Of a stretch of DNA of 64,000 bases, positions 25,393 through 36,071 are shown one piece after another (position 1 is the first letter of the stretch; each line of letters starts with the position of its first letter). Under the pieces are notes generated by a model, which did not search any database, was not told the origin of the DNA, and saw nothing but the letters and a program-made list of their open reading frames with translations. The translations under genes were made by a program, and so were the position numbers. The stretch is taken from the NCBI RefSeq assembly GCF_011040495.1, contig NZ_CP049038.1:62001-126000 (forward strand). The letters are read 5' to 3'. This stretch comes from Pseudohalocynthiibacter aestuariivivens. GTDB lineage: Bacteria > Pseudomonadota > Alphaproteobacteria > Rhodobacterales > Rhodobacteraceae.

Positions 25393-25473
25393 TATTACAA
25401 ACCGATACAAAGATCACGGCCTTGTCACCAGAACCATTCTTGACCCTCCAGTGGTGGAAGGTGGTTAAAACCA
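25393..25473 (+). promoter_or_regulatory. Dual-control promoter of the L,D-transpeptidase operon
   Basis: ATTACAA 25394 and ATACAA 25405 form an eleven-base repeat. Exactly as at the cupredoxin promoter, the CueR-type element begins 30 bases after the repeat: TTGACC (25440-25445), a 19-base spacer with dyad CTCCAGTGGTGGAAGG, and TTAAAA (25465-25470). Confidence 0.7.
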
Positions 25474-25508
25474 CCCAAAGTTCCAAAAGAATCAAACGGA
25501 GGCAGATC

Positions 25509-26084
25509 ATGGGCGACTTTGTTAGCAAGGCTATCGACCGACGGGCCTTCTTGATCGGCTCGTCCGGGGGTCTGATCGCGCTGGCGGCACCATCGGTGCT
25601 GCGCGCCCAACTGGCCGACCCCGTTCGCCGGAACATGTCGGCCTTTCGGGTACATGAATGGCAGGATCATTTCGAGGATCTTGGCAAGGGCATACTGCTA
25701 TCGGACACCACGACACGGGTGCTTCAGCACTGGACCGCCGATGGGGAGATGCGCATTTATCCGACATCCGTACCGATGAGCGACGAACTGACACGCCGCG
25801 GTTACAGCGAGATTATTTATAAGGACGATGCACCGGATTGGTCTCCGACGCCGTCTATGCGTGAGCGCGACCCGTCCTTGCCTGCATATGTCGCACCCGG
25901 CCCCAAGAACCCGCTCGGTGTCCGTGCCATGCACCTGACATGGCAGTATTACCGGATTCACGGCACTGGCGACACGCGGAAGATCGGACGCAAGTCCTCC
26001 AGCGGCTGTATCGGTCTTTATAACGAAGATATCATCGAGGTCTTTGACAGGACACCGCTCGGAACCCAAGTGAAACTCATCTGA
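25509..26084 (+). CDS. Tat-exported L,D-transpeptidase (YkuD family)
   Basis: A 191-residue protein. The N-terminus DRRAFLIGSSGGLIALAAP is a twin-arginine-type signal. The catalytic YkuD motif is complete: HGTGDTRKIGRKSSSGCIGL, with the Cys nucleophile near residue 173, followed by YNEDIIE. These enzymes cross-link peptidoglycan through 3-3 bonds or attach proteins to it. GGAGG lies before ATG 25509; an upstream ATG at 25422 is rejected because it overlaps the promoter. Copper is known to inhibit L,D-transpeptidases, so a copper-induced copy is notable. Confidence 0.85.
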   Translation: MGDFVSKAIDRRAFLIGSSGGLIALAAPSVLRAQLADPVRRNMSAFRVHEWQDHFEDLGKGILLSDTTTRVLQHWTADGEMRIYPTSVPMSDELTRRGYSEIIYKDDAPDWSPTPSMRERDPSLPAYVAPGPKNPLGVRAMHLTWQYYRIHGTGDTRKIGRKSSSGCIGLYNEDIIEVFDRTPLGTQVKLI

Positions 26085-26085
26085 A

Positions 26086-26553
26086 ATGGGATCAATGAAC
26101 AAGACATCCTTGGCTATCGTGGCCTTTTTCGTACTGAGCGCTGGTGCCGTTTTTTGGAAGATGACGCAGGGGCCCTCGCAGCGTATGGGCCATTCGATGG
26201 TGCCACCCGATACCAGTCAACTGCAACCGGGCGCGCCCATTGTCGAAGTGTCGCTGCCAGCAGAGCTTTCTGCCGAAGCACAGATGGGCAAGCGGGCTTA
26301 CGAAGCGAAATGTGCCGAATGCCACGGAACTAATGCGGCTGGCCAAAACGGGGTTGCACCGCCGCTGGTGCATAAAATCTATGAACCCAACCACCATTCT
26401 GACATGGCCTTTGTTTTGGCCGCGAAGAACGGTGTGCGCGCGCACCACTGGCGGTTCGGAAACATGCCGCCGGTTAAGGGGTTGACCGATGCTGACGTCA
26501 AACTGATCGCGCTTTATGTGCGGGAACTACAAAAAGAAAACGGAATTTTCTAA
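26086..26553 (+). CDS. c-type cytochrome, single heme
   Basis: A 155-residue protein with an uncleaved or cleavable N-terminal helix (LAIVAFFVLSAGAVFW). The heme site is CAECHG near residue 79 and the distal Met lies in RFGNMPPVKGLTD. It is exported and faces the periplasm. It begins one base after the L,D-transpeptidase stop, so the two are coupled; ATG 26095 is an alternative start. It probably exchanges electrons with the neighbouring oxidase. Confidence 0.82.
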   Translation: MGSMNKTSLAIVAFFVLSAGAVFWKMTQGPSQRMGHSMVPPDTSQLQPGAPIVEVSLPAELSAEAQMGKRAYEAKCAECHGTNAAGQNGVAPPLVHKIYEPNHHSDMAFVLAAKNGVRAHHWRFGNMPPVKGLTDADVKLIALYVRELQKENGIF

Positions 26554-26607
26554 GCGCCGGCTTTTGATCGGCGCCCAATTCACTTCGAACGAAAAATTGG
26601 ATGATCC

Positions 26608-27999
26608 ATGACGACGCGACGTGATTTTCTAGCACGGGGGATGGCTGCCACGGCGTCCTTGGCTTTACCCCGTCAGCTTCGCGCTGCGACGCTGGGATTT
26701 CAACCGCTCGAAGCGCGCGCCGCCAGCGTCCGGCTTGCTCCGGCATCTTACCCGGAAACTGAAATTTGGGGCTATGACGGCACAATGCCCGGACCCGAAT
26801 TGCGACTTGCCCAAGGCGCGCGGCTACAACGCGCCTTCGTCAACAGGTTGCCCCAGCCAAGCTCCGTCCACTGGCATGGCATTCGGATCGACAATGCGAT
26901 GGACGGTGTCGCGGGGTTGACACAGCCTGCGGTCGAACCCGGCCAGAGCTTCGAGTATGATTTCGTCGCTCCAGACGCCGGAACATACTGGTATCATGCG
27001 CATAACCGCTCCGCCGAACAGGTGGCGCGCGGTCTCTACGGGGCACTGATCGTCGAGGAATCCGCGCCACCGGATGTGGACCGCGAAGAGGTGCTGATCC
27101 TTGATGATTGGCTGCTCAATCCTAAGACCGCCCAGATCGACCCGGAGTTCACGTCGCGCCACGACCGCAGCCATGCCGGACGTCACGGCAATTTCATCAC
27201 CACCAATGGGCGCTACGCCTTGTCGATTGAGGTGCATCAAAACGAACGCCTGCGCCTGCGTATCGTCAACGCGGCCAATGCGCGGATTTTCGTGTTGGCG
27301 CTAGAGGGCATGGAAGGGTGGTATGTGGCGCTGGACGGCATGCCCCTGGCGCAGCCCGAACCAGTGACAGAGGCGCTGATCCTCGGCCCCGGCCAACGCG
27401 TGGATCTGATCGTGGACGTGACTGCCGGGCCCGATGAGACCGCCCATCTTGTGCGGCTCGATAATCAGGATGCGGCCTCCCAGGTGGCCTTTCCCGTGAC
27501 TGCAAAGGCCTCGGCGACGCGGCGGGCAGCCCCGTACCCACTGCCTCCCAATCCGCGAATGGAAGTGGCAGGTCTGGACGACGCCAGGACCACGCTACTT
27601 GATATGCAGGGCGGCGCGATGGGGACGCTGGAGGCTGCGATCCTGAACGGTGAGAAAAAAAGCTTTCGTGAATTGGCGGATGCCAACCAGTTTTGGTCGT
27701 TCAACGGGACCGTCGGCATGACCGATGTGCCGCTCCTTAACGTCTCGAAGGGTGAGGCGGTCAAATTGCAGATCTACAATGACACCTCCTTTCCCCATGC
27801 GATGCATCTGCACGGACTGCATTTCCGTGAGATTGGCGAGGAGGGTGACCTCGGTCCATTGCGCGACACGATCCTGATGTTCGCTGGTCAGACGCGCAGC
27901 ATCGGATTTGTCGCCGACAACCCCGGTGATTGGCTGTTACACTGCCACATGCTCAGCCACGCATCTTCGGGGATGATGACGTGGATAAAGGTGACGTGA
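26608..27999 (+). CDS. Tat-exported multicopper oxidase, intact
   Basis: A 463-residue CueO/FtsP-like oxidase with Tat signal TTRRDFLARGMAATASLALP. All four copper-ligand blocks are present: SVHWHGIRID, TYWYHAHNRS, FPHAMHLHGLHF and WLLHCHMLSHASSGMM, the last with the type-1 His-Cys-His and axial Met. No Met-rich insertion of the CueO type is seen. Oxidation of Cu+ to the less toxic Cu2+ in the periplasm is the likely role. It is functional here while the older copA-type oxidase at 20876 is dead, suggesting replacement. Confidence 0.9.
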   Translation: MTTRRDFLARGMAATASLALPRQLRAATLGFQPLEARAASVRLAPASYPETEIWGYDGTMPGPELRLAQGARLQRAFVNRLPQPSSVHWHGIRIDNAMDGVAGLTQPAVEPGQSFEYDFVAPDAGTYWYHAHNRSAEQVARGLYGALIVEESAPPDVDREEVLILDDWLLNPKTAQIDPEFTSRHDRSHAGRHGNFITTNGRYALSIEVHQNERLRLRIVNAANARIFVLALEGMEGWYVALDGMPLAQPEPVTEALILGPGQRVDLIVDVTAGPDETAHLVRLDNQDAASQVAFPVTAKASATRRAAPYPLPPNPRMEVAGLDDARTTLLDMQGGAMGTLEAAILNGEKKSFRELADANQFWSFNGTVGMTDVPLLNVSKGEAVKLQIYNDTSFPHAMHLHGLHFREIGEEGDLGPLRDTILMFAGQTRSIGFVADNPGDWLLHCHMLSHASSGMMTWIKVT

Positions 28000-28460
28000 T
28001 GCGACTGGTTCTGGTTCTCGGCTTGTTGCCAGCGATCGCGGCGGGGGTCGGCGTGTCGATGATGGCAAAAGGAAACGCACAGACACCCACGCAACCACAG
28101 TCCCTTGACCTTCATGCAGGTGAACAGCTCTACCAAGGGTATTGTGCCTCTTGCCATGGTGCCAATCTGGAAGGACAGCCAAATTGGCGCCTGGCCGGTG
28201 CAGACGGGATCATGCCCGCACCACCACATGACGAAAACGGCCATACCTGGCATCACTCCGACCGAGTGCTTTTTGACTATACGAAGCTTGGCGGGACAGA
28301 GGCGCTCGCCCGTCAGGGCGTGAGTTTTGTAAGCGGAATGCCGGGTTTCGCAGAGCAGCTAACTGACGCAGAGATTTGGAACATCCTCGGCTTCATCAAA
28401 TCTACCTGGCCGGACCGTCAGCGGGAAATCCAGGCAGCCCGCAGCAGTGCGGTCCAGTAA
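27999..28460 (+). CDS. c-type cytochrome, single heme
   Basis: A 153-residue exported cytochrome. The signal peptide runs to about residue 28 (LVLGLLPAIAAGVGVSMMA); the heme site is CASCHG near residue 49 and a distal Met lies in FVSGMPGFAEQLTDAE. The start overlaps the oxidase stop (TGATG). With the cytochrome at 26086 it brackets the oxidase, which suggests that electrons from copper oxidation, or to oxygen, pass through them. Confidence 0.82.
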   Translation: MRLVLVLGLLPAIAAGVGVSMMAKGNAQTPTQPQSLDLHAGEQLYQGYCASCHGANLEGQPNWRLAGADGIMPAPPHDENGHTWHHSDRVLFDYTKLGGTEALARQGVSFVSGMPGFAEQLTDAEIWNILGFIKSTWPDRQREIQAARSSAVQ

Positions 28461-28538
28461 AAACCGATCCTGCAATACCCTCCCAGTTCCCTCTGAGATA
28501 GCTTGGCCAGCACAGTTGTGCCGGGCACCAGCCCACGG

Positions 28539-28745
28539 TCATAATGCTGCGGCTGCCTTGACGTCATAACCCGCATTGCGGATGGCCTCGGACAAGGCGT
28601 ATTCGCTCAGTATACTTTCAACGTCGACTTTCCGCGTGCCGGTATTGCAGACCACCTTTGCGGCCGGGTCTATCGCCTTGATTGCCTTTTCAATCGTTGC
28701 GGTGCAGTGACCGCAGCTCATGTCTGGCACATCGAATCTGGTCAT
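28539..28745 (-). CDS. copZ: CopZ-like copper chaperone
   Basis: A 68-residue heavy-metal-associated domain of ferredoxin-like fold. The metal site is MSCGHC at residues 9-14, followed by TATIEKAIKAIDPAAKV and a typical last helix. It carries Cu+ in the cytoplasm, usually to the CopA pump encoded divergently at 28886. GGAG lies before ATG 28745; an in-frame start at 28790 would overlap the promoter. Its own CueR-type operator lies just upstream. Confidence 0.9.
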   Translation of the reverse strand: MTRFDVPDMSCGHCTATIEKAIKAIDPAAKVVCNTGTRKVDVESILSEYALSEAIRNAGYDVKAAAAL

Positions 28746-28770
28746 GGAGTGCTCCTTTTGTGTTTTTGGG

Positions 28771-28858
28771 TAGATGGGGCGTTCCACCATGGGAAGGTCA
28801 AGGGCAAGAAGTATTCCGTCCAGCCCATTGACCTTCCATCTGGTGGAACCTTTATCTG
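28771..28858. promoter_or_regulatory. Back-to-back CueR-type promoters between copZ and copA
   Basis: Minus strand: TTGACC (28801-28796), 19 bases with dyad TTCCCATGGTGGAA, then CATCTA (28776-28771). Plus strand: TTGACC (28828-28833), 19 bases with dyad TTCCATCTGGTGGAACC, then TATCTG (28853-28858). Each has its own operator, 26 bases apart at the -35 ends. CueR encoded at 31407 is the obvious activator. Confidence 0.8.
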
Positions 28859-28885
28859 ACAGTGACGCTCTTCAAGGAGATTTCG

Positions 28886-31393
<2,508 letters not shown>

Positions 31394-31406
31394 GGAGGTT
31401 ATCACA

Positions 31407-31823
31407 ATGAATATCGGAGATGTCGCCCACCGTTCCGGTCTACCGGCAAAAACAATCCGCTATTACGAGGACATCGGTCTGGTAAAGCCCTTGCGCAGCG
31501 CAAACGGCTACAGAACGTTCCGAGAGAGTGATATGCACAAGCTGGCATTTCTCGGCCGCGCCCGTGCGCTCGGTTTCAGCATCGAGGACTGCCGAAACCT
31601 GGTCAAACTCTACGAAGATACCGATCGAGAGAGCGCCGAAGTCAAGCAGATCGCCAAGGAGCATCTGACCCGCATTGACGAGAAGATCGCGGAGCTGACC
31701 GAAATGCGCGCGACGCTTGCGACATTGATAAATTCCTGCGCCGGCGACCATCGGCCCGACTGCCCGATACTTGCCGATCTCGCTGCGGCGGAGGAAGAAG
31801 ATTCGCTGAAGAAGCTCAGTTAG
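31407..31823 (+). CDS. cueR: CueR-type MerR family regulator
   Basis: A 138-residue protein: helix-turn-helix at 1-45 (IGDVAHRSGLPAKTIRYYED), dimerisation helix at about 75-110, and the metal loop SCAGDHRPDCPI with two Cys separated by seven residues, the CueR signature for Cu+, Ag+ and Au+. It lies 13 bases behind copA and is probably co-transcribed. Targets inferred from operator shape: copZ, copA, the cupredoxin, the L,D-transpeptidase operon and possibly the DUF305 gene. Confidence 0.93.
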   Translation: MNIGDVAHRSGLPAKTIRYYEDIGLVKPLRSANGYRTFRESDMHKLAFLGRARALGFSIEDCRNLVKLYEDTDRESAEVKQIAKEHLTRIDEKIAELTEMRATLATLINSCAGDHRPDCPILADLAAAEEEDSLKKLS

Positions 31824-31837
31824 AGCGTGCCCGGCAA

Positions 31838-32254
31838 ATGATCGTTGCTATCGGACTGGCCATTGTGCTTTTCGGTTTGAGTGGCTTGCTACATGCGCGC
31901 GCTATGGCGTTCACAATGAACTGTACCAATCGCCACAACCTCGTCGGCACACGGGGCCTGTTGGTCGCGCTCTATATCCTGGCAACTGCACATGTGGTCG
32001 AAGCCGGTATCTTCGCTGTTGGTTTTCTGTTGGCCGAATGGGCGGGGCTTGGCGGTTTCGTTCAGGATGATGTCGATACGGTCATGGAGGTCTTCTATTT
32101 TTCGTTAGTCAATTACACGTCACTTGGCCTCGGCGATATCTATCCGATCGGACATCTTCGGTTTCTTGCAGGAATCGAATCTTTGCATGGCTTCCTTCTG
32201 ATCAGTTGTTCGGCGTCCATGCTCTTTCTCGTCACAACACGGCAAAACCAATGA
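31838..32254 (+). CDS. Two-helix ion channel (Ion_trans_2 type)
   Basis: A 138-residue membrane protein with about four hydrophobic segments. The pore region is NYTSLGLGDIYPIG, matching the two-transmembrane channel family (selectivity-filter-like GLGD between helices). K+ or other cation conduction is inferred; the filter TSLGLGD differs from the classical TVGYGD. It begins 15 bases after cueR, so it is likely in the copA-cueR transcript. Why a channel should be copper-induced is unclear. Confidence 0.7.
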   Translation: MIVAIGLAIVLFGLSGLLHARAMAFTMNCTNRHNLVGTRGLLVALYILATAHVVEAGIFAVGFLLAEWAGLGGFVQDDVDTVMEVFYFSLVNYTSLGLGDIYPIGHLRFLAGIESLHGFLLISCSASMLFLVTTRQNQ

Positions 32255-32291
32255 TTCACAATGACCCTCACTAAAGGGTCAAGAAGAGTTC

Positions 32292-32322
32292 GGAACCTTC
32301 CTGCGCTGGAATGTAGTTGTAC
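32292..32322 (+). promoter_or_regulatory. Degenerate CueR-type site before the DUF305 gene
   Basis: The dyad CCTTCCTGCGCTGGAATG lies in a 19-base spacer between GGAACC (32292-32297) and TTGTAC (32317-32322). Shape and spacing match the other CueR sites, but the -35 has lost TTG. Confidence 0.45.
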
Positions 32323-32376
32323 TGGCAAATCGAAAACTTGTGCCCAACTTTTCTGGCCAGGGGAAAAGGAGTTGTC

Positions 32377-33249
32377 ATGTCATACTGGAAATTCGCTGCC
32401 ATGATTACGACGTCCACGGTCGTAATGTTCATCCTGATGTACTTTAATACCTATCTTTTTACTCACATCTTCTGGTCGGAGACACGCGCTTACATGGCAT
32501 TGTTAATGGGCGCGGCCATGGCGATCATTATGCTGGGCTTCATGCTGGCGATGTACTCCAGTAAAACAATCAACGCGTCGATCTTCATCGGCGCGGCCAT
32601 CGCGTTTACTGTATCGCTCTGGCTGGTTCGTAGCCAGACTACGGTTGGTGACACCAGCTACATGCGCGCCATGATCCCCCACCACTCCATCGCTATAATG
32701 ACATCAAGCAGGGCAAACATCGAGGATGCGCGAGTACGCAAATTAGCCGACGAAATTGTTTTTGCGCAGGATAAAGAAATTGCCGAGATGCGGTATCTCA
32801 TCAATGATATCGAAGCGGTCGGCAAATACTCCGACGAGGACGGCAATGGCCGTGCTGAGATCGTCAGCCTCGAAGACGCACTTTCCACGGCAGAAGTGGC
32901 GATTCTAGATCCTGAATTCATAACCGAAGATGAGATCGCCCAGCTTTTTCCCGATGGTGCGGCCTGCACCTTCAACTACACTAAGACAAGTCCTGCCTCT
33001 CTCGCCATGGGGAAAGTCGAGGGGACCGAGACGGCATTGGTCAAGCTCAGCGGCGATCTGATTCGGCTGAAAGCCGATGATTCAGGGCGCGCGCTGACGG
33101 CAGATGGCATCACGATGCGTCTGAGCCCACCGAACGAGAACGGCAGCCTTGATATAGCGGGCAGTGAAGCGGCCGAGGCGGATCTCGTCCTCGAACTCGA
33201 TGTTGGTCTGCGCGCAGGGTATCGCGGCTATTACAAATGTAACGCCTGA
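32377..33249 (+). CDS. DUF305 domain membrane protein
   Basis: A 290-residue protein with three N-terminal helices (residues 6-28, 37-56, 66-82). The DUF305 core follows: DTSYMRAMIPHHSIAIMTS, the usual M-x3-HH pattern, then AQDKEIAEMRYLI. The C-terminal 120 residues form an extra domain with few recognisable motifs (FNYTKTSPASLAMGKVEG) that many DUF305 proteins lack. DUF305 is frequent in copper loci; the HH/Met cluster may bind metal. AAGGAG sits eight bases before ATG 32377. Confidence 0.8.
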   Translation: MSYWKFAAMITTSTVVMFILMYFNTYLFTHIFWSETRAYMALLMGAAMAIIMLGFMLAMYSSKTINASIFIGAAIAFTVSLWLVRSQTTVGDTSYMRAMIPHHSIAIMTSSRANIEDARVRKLADEIVFAQDKEIAEMRYLINDIEAVGKYSDEDGNGRAEIVSLEDALSTAEVAILDPEFITEDEIAQLFPDGAACTFNYTKTSPASLAMGKVEGTETALVKLSGDLIRLKADDSGRALTADGITMRLSPPNENGSLDIAGSEAAEADLVLELDVGLRAGYRGYYKCNA

Positions 33250-33274
33250 CAAACCAACGAAAGGGGAACGCTCT

Positions 33275-33572
33275 ATGCCGAAAGACACCCCAGACGTTAA
33301 GATCCCGGAAGTATGGCGCATGGTCATACCCGACCATGTTTGCCCCTTCGGCCTGAAATCCGTCGATCTTCTGAAACGGCAAGACTATGATGTGGAAGAC
33401 CATCCATCTGAAGACCCGTCAGCAAACGGAAGCGTTTCAGAAAAAACATGACTTCGATACGACGCCGCAAACCTTCATCGGCGGGTATGATGACCTGCAA
33501 GAGTGGGAGATATCATGGCTTGAGGCGAGTGCGACGGTTGGGAAGGTGGCAGCGGCAACCGCGGATTGGTAG
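33275..33572 (+). pseudogene. Glutaredoxin-like protein, frameshifted
   Basis: The first frame gives PKDTPDVKIPEVWRMVIPDH, CPFGLKSVDLLKRQDYDVED. At about 33405 (CATCCATCTG) one extra base moves the rest to another frame: HLKTRQQTEAFQKKHDF, TTPQTFIGGYDDLQ. Together they make a glutaredoxin with CPFG instead of CPYC. The last 20 residues before the stop at 33572 are atypical. The IS66 insertion begins 30 bases later. Confidence 0.65.
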
Positions 33573-33675
33573 CGTAGCTGTCGGCAAATCCGCAGAGCTA
33601 CTGTAAGCGGTGTGCTGACCCCACCTTTCTGACGTCATCCTGATCTGCGAGTCCGTTTCCAAGTGTAGATTTGGA

Positions 33676-34089
33676 ATGGAGGCGGCGTTGGTAGGGCATA
33701 TAGAGCACCATATGGAGGACATTGGCCGAATGGAGGTCATGGTGGGTCCTTCTGGGAAGCGGAATTGGTCGGATGCGTTCAAGGGCCGTGTTGTGGCGGA
33801 GACGCTGGTGCCCGGTGTGACGGTCAATGAGGTGGCGCGGCGGCATGACTTGCGGGCCAATCACCTTTCATCGTGGCGGCGGCTGGCGAAGGACGGCAAG
33901 CTGGTCGTGCCAGATTTGGCGGGTGCTGATTTTGCACCTGTGGTGTTACAGCCTGCGGCAGCGCGGTCTGTGACTGCGCCGGAAGGTGTTGTTGAGATAT
34001 TACATGGCTCGATCACCATTCGCCTAGATGGGGCCACCCCACCGGATCGGATTGCCAAGATTGCCCACGCACTGTCCGCAGCCACATGA
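33676..34089 (+). CDS. tnpA: IS66 accessory protein TnpA
   Basis: A 137-residue protein with a helix-turn-helix of IS66 OrfA type (RNWSDAFKGRVVAETLVPG, then VNEVARRHDLRANHLSSWRR). It is required together with TnpB and TnpC for IS66 transposition. The ATG may also be at 33712 or 33730. It overlaps tnpB by four bases. Confidence 0.9.
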   Translation: MEAALVGHIEHHMEDIGRMEVMVGPSGKRNWSDAFKGRVVAETLVPGVTVNEVARRHDLRANHLSSWRRLAKDGKLVVPDLAGADFAPVVLQPAAARSVTAPEGVVEILHGSITIRLDGATPPDRIAKIAHALSAAT

Positions 34090-34439
34090 TGTTCCCGTCG
34101 AACCGGGTGCGGATCGTGGTTGCGACCAAGCCGGTCGACTTCCGCAAGGGGCATGACGGGTTGGCGGCCCTGGTAAAGAACGAACTGCGCAAAGAGCCGT
34201 TCACCGGGACGGTCTTCGTGTTCCGCGCGAAGCGGGCAGATCGGCTGAAGTTGTTGTACTGGGACGGCACTGGGTTGGTGATGGCTTACAAGCGGCTGGA
34301 AGAAACAACCTTTACCTGGCCTGCAATCAGAGACGGGTTGATGGCGCTGAACCATGCCCAGTTTGAGGCGCTGTTCGCGGGGCTGGACTGGCGCAAAGTG
34401 AAGGCTCTGGCGGCACGTCCGCCGACTGCGGCAGAGTGA
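34086..34439 (+). CDS. tnpB: IS66 accessory protein TnpB (Orf2)
   Basis: A 117-residue protein with the conserved opening RVRIVVATKPVDFRKGHDGL, then FVFRAKRADRLKLLYWDGTG, diagnostic of IS66 Orf2. Full length and intact; coupled to tnpA by overlap. Confidence 0.95.
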   Translation: MMFPSNRVRIVVATKPVDFRKGHDGLAALVKNELRKEPFTGTVFVFRAKRADRLKLLYWDGTGLVMAYKRLEETTFTWPAIRDGLMALNHAQFEALFAGLDWRKVKALAARPPTAAE

Positions 34440-34493
34440 ATCAGGCAGGCGTTTGCGCGGGTGCGCGATCGCCAGAAGTGATAGCCCTCCGGC

Positions 34494-36071
34494 ATGCTGA
34501 ACCCTGCCGATCTTCCTGATGATATCGCGGCCCTGAAGGCGCTGCTCGTCGCCTCAGAAGGCCGCAATCTGCGCAAGCAAGACCGCATTAATCAGCTGGA
34601 AAAGCTGGTCGCGGACTTCAAACGCGCCCTGTTTGGCGCGCGGTCCGAGAAGACCAATCCTGAGCAATTTGAGCTGGCGCTGGAGGACATCGAAACAGCG
34701 ATAGCAGCGGTCCATGCCGAAGATGAAGCCTTTGATCCACCTGCATCGCGCTCGGCAAAGCCACGCAACACCAATCGCGGATCGCTGCCCAAACATTTGA
34801 CCCGAATTGAAGAGGTAATTGAGCCTGACAGTACGACTTGTGGCTGCGGTGCTGAGCGCCATGTGATCGGTGAAGATACCTCGGAGCGGCTAGACATCAT
34901 CCCCGCGCAGTTCCGTGTGATTGTCACTCGTCGCCCGAAATATGCCTGCCGGTCCTGCACAAATGGCGTCGTTCAGGCACCCGCACCTGCGCGGCTCATT
35001 CCTGGGGGCATGCCGACTGAGGCCACGGTGGCGCATGTGTTGGTCAGCAAATACGCGGACCATCTCCCACTGTATCGTCAGGCACAAATCTACAGCCGTC
35101 AGGGCATCGATCTGGATCGTTCGACCCTAGCAGGGTGGGTTGGCAAGGCGGCCTTTGAACTGCGGCCCGTGTTCGATGCACTGATGGCTGACATGAAGCA
35201 ATCCACCAAGCTCTTCATGGATGAAACGCGGGCACCAGTCCTTGATCCTGGCAAGCGCAAAACCAAGACGGGATACTTCTGGGCACTGGCCCGCGATGAT
35301 CGACCGTGGAGTGGCACGGCTCCGCCCGGCGTCGCCTTTACCTATGCGCCGGGACGATCCGGTCAATATGCCGATGACATTCTGAAGGGCTTCTCGGGTA
35401 TCCTTCAGGTGGACGGGTATGCAGGCTATAATCGTCTGCTCAAGCGCGTGGATGATGATGTCGCATTGGCCTACTGTTGGGCGCATGCGCGTCGAAAGCT
35501 GCATGAGGTCGCGCAATCCGGCACCGCGCCCATCGCCGAAGAGGGATTGAAACAGATCGCCGCCCTTTATCGGATCGAAAAGGATGTTAGAGGCCTGAGC
35601 GCCGAAGCACGGCTGGCCATCAGACAAAACCGTTCAGCGCCATTGATAGCCGCCTTTGAAACTTGGCTGAATGCGAACCGCACCCGCGTCTCTGCCAAAG
35701 CGCCTCTGGGCGAGACCTTGAAATACATAGCCAAATACTGGGATGGCCTTTGCCTATTCCTGGCCGACGGACGGATCGAGATGGACAACAATGCCGTCGA
35801 GCGCACAATCCGTCCCATCGCCTTGAACCGGAAAAATGCACTCTTCGCAGGCCATGACGCAGGTGCCGCAAACTGGGGCATCATCGCTTCCCTGATCGAG
35901 ACCTGCAAGATCAACGCTGTCGAGCCGCATGCCTATCTGGCAGACACACTCACAGCCATCGTGAACGGGCATAAACAATCGGATATCGACGCCCTGCTGC
36001 CGTGGAATTACAACGGGGCATATCGGAAGGGGAGCGGCCATGAGCATCATCGAATTGAAGGTCACGCTTGA
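34494..36071 (+). CDS. tnpC: IS66 transposase TnpC
   Basis: A 525-residue DDE transposase. An N-terminal leucine-rich helix (DDIAALKALLVASEGR) is followed by a zinc-like segment with CGCG and CRSC, then the catalytic region (MDETRAPVLDPGKRKTKTGY; VDGYAGYNRL; HARRKLHEV; DNNAVERTIRPIALNRKN). All landmarks are present without interruption, so it is probably active. Its end overlaps the cargo gene. Confidence 0.95.
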   Translation: MLNPADLPDDIAALKALLVASEGRNLRKQDRINQLEKLVADFKRALFGARSEKTNPEQFELALEDIETAIAAVHAEDEAFDPPASRSAKPRNTNRGSLPKHLTRIEEVIEPDSTTCGCGAERHVIGEDTSERLDIIPAQFRVIVTRRPKYACRSCTNGVVQAPAPARLIPGGMPTEATVAHVLVSKYADHLPLYRQAQIYSRQGIDLDRSTLAGWVGKAAFELRPVFDALMADMKQSTKLFMDETRAPVLDPGKRKTKTGYFWALARDDRPWSGTAPPGVAFTYAPGRSGQYADDILKGFSGILQVDGYAGYNRLLKRVDDDVALAYCWAHARRKLHEVAQSGTAPIAEEGLKQIAALYRIEKDVRGLSAEARLAIRQNRSAPLIAAFETWLNANRTRVSAKAPLGETLKYIAKYWDGLCLFLADGRIEMDNNAVERTIRPIALNRKNALFAGHDAGAANWGIIASLIETCKINAVEPHAYLADTLTAIVNGHKQSDIDALLPWNYNGAYRKGSGHEHHRIEGHA

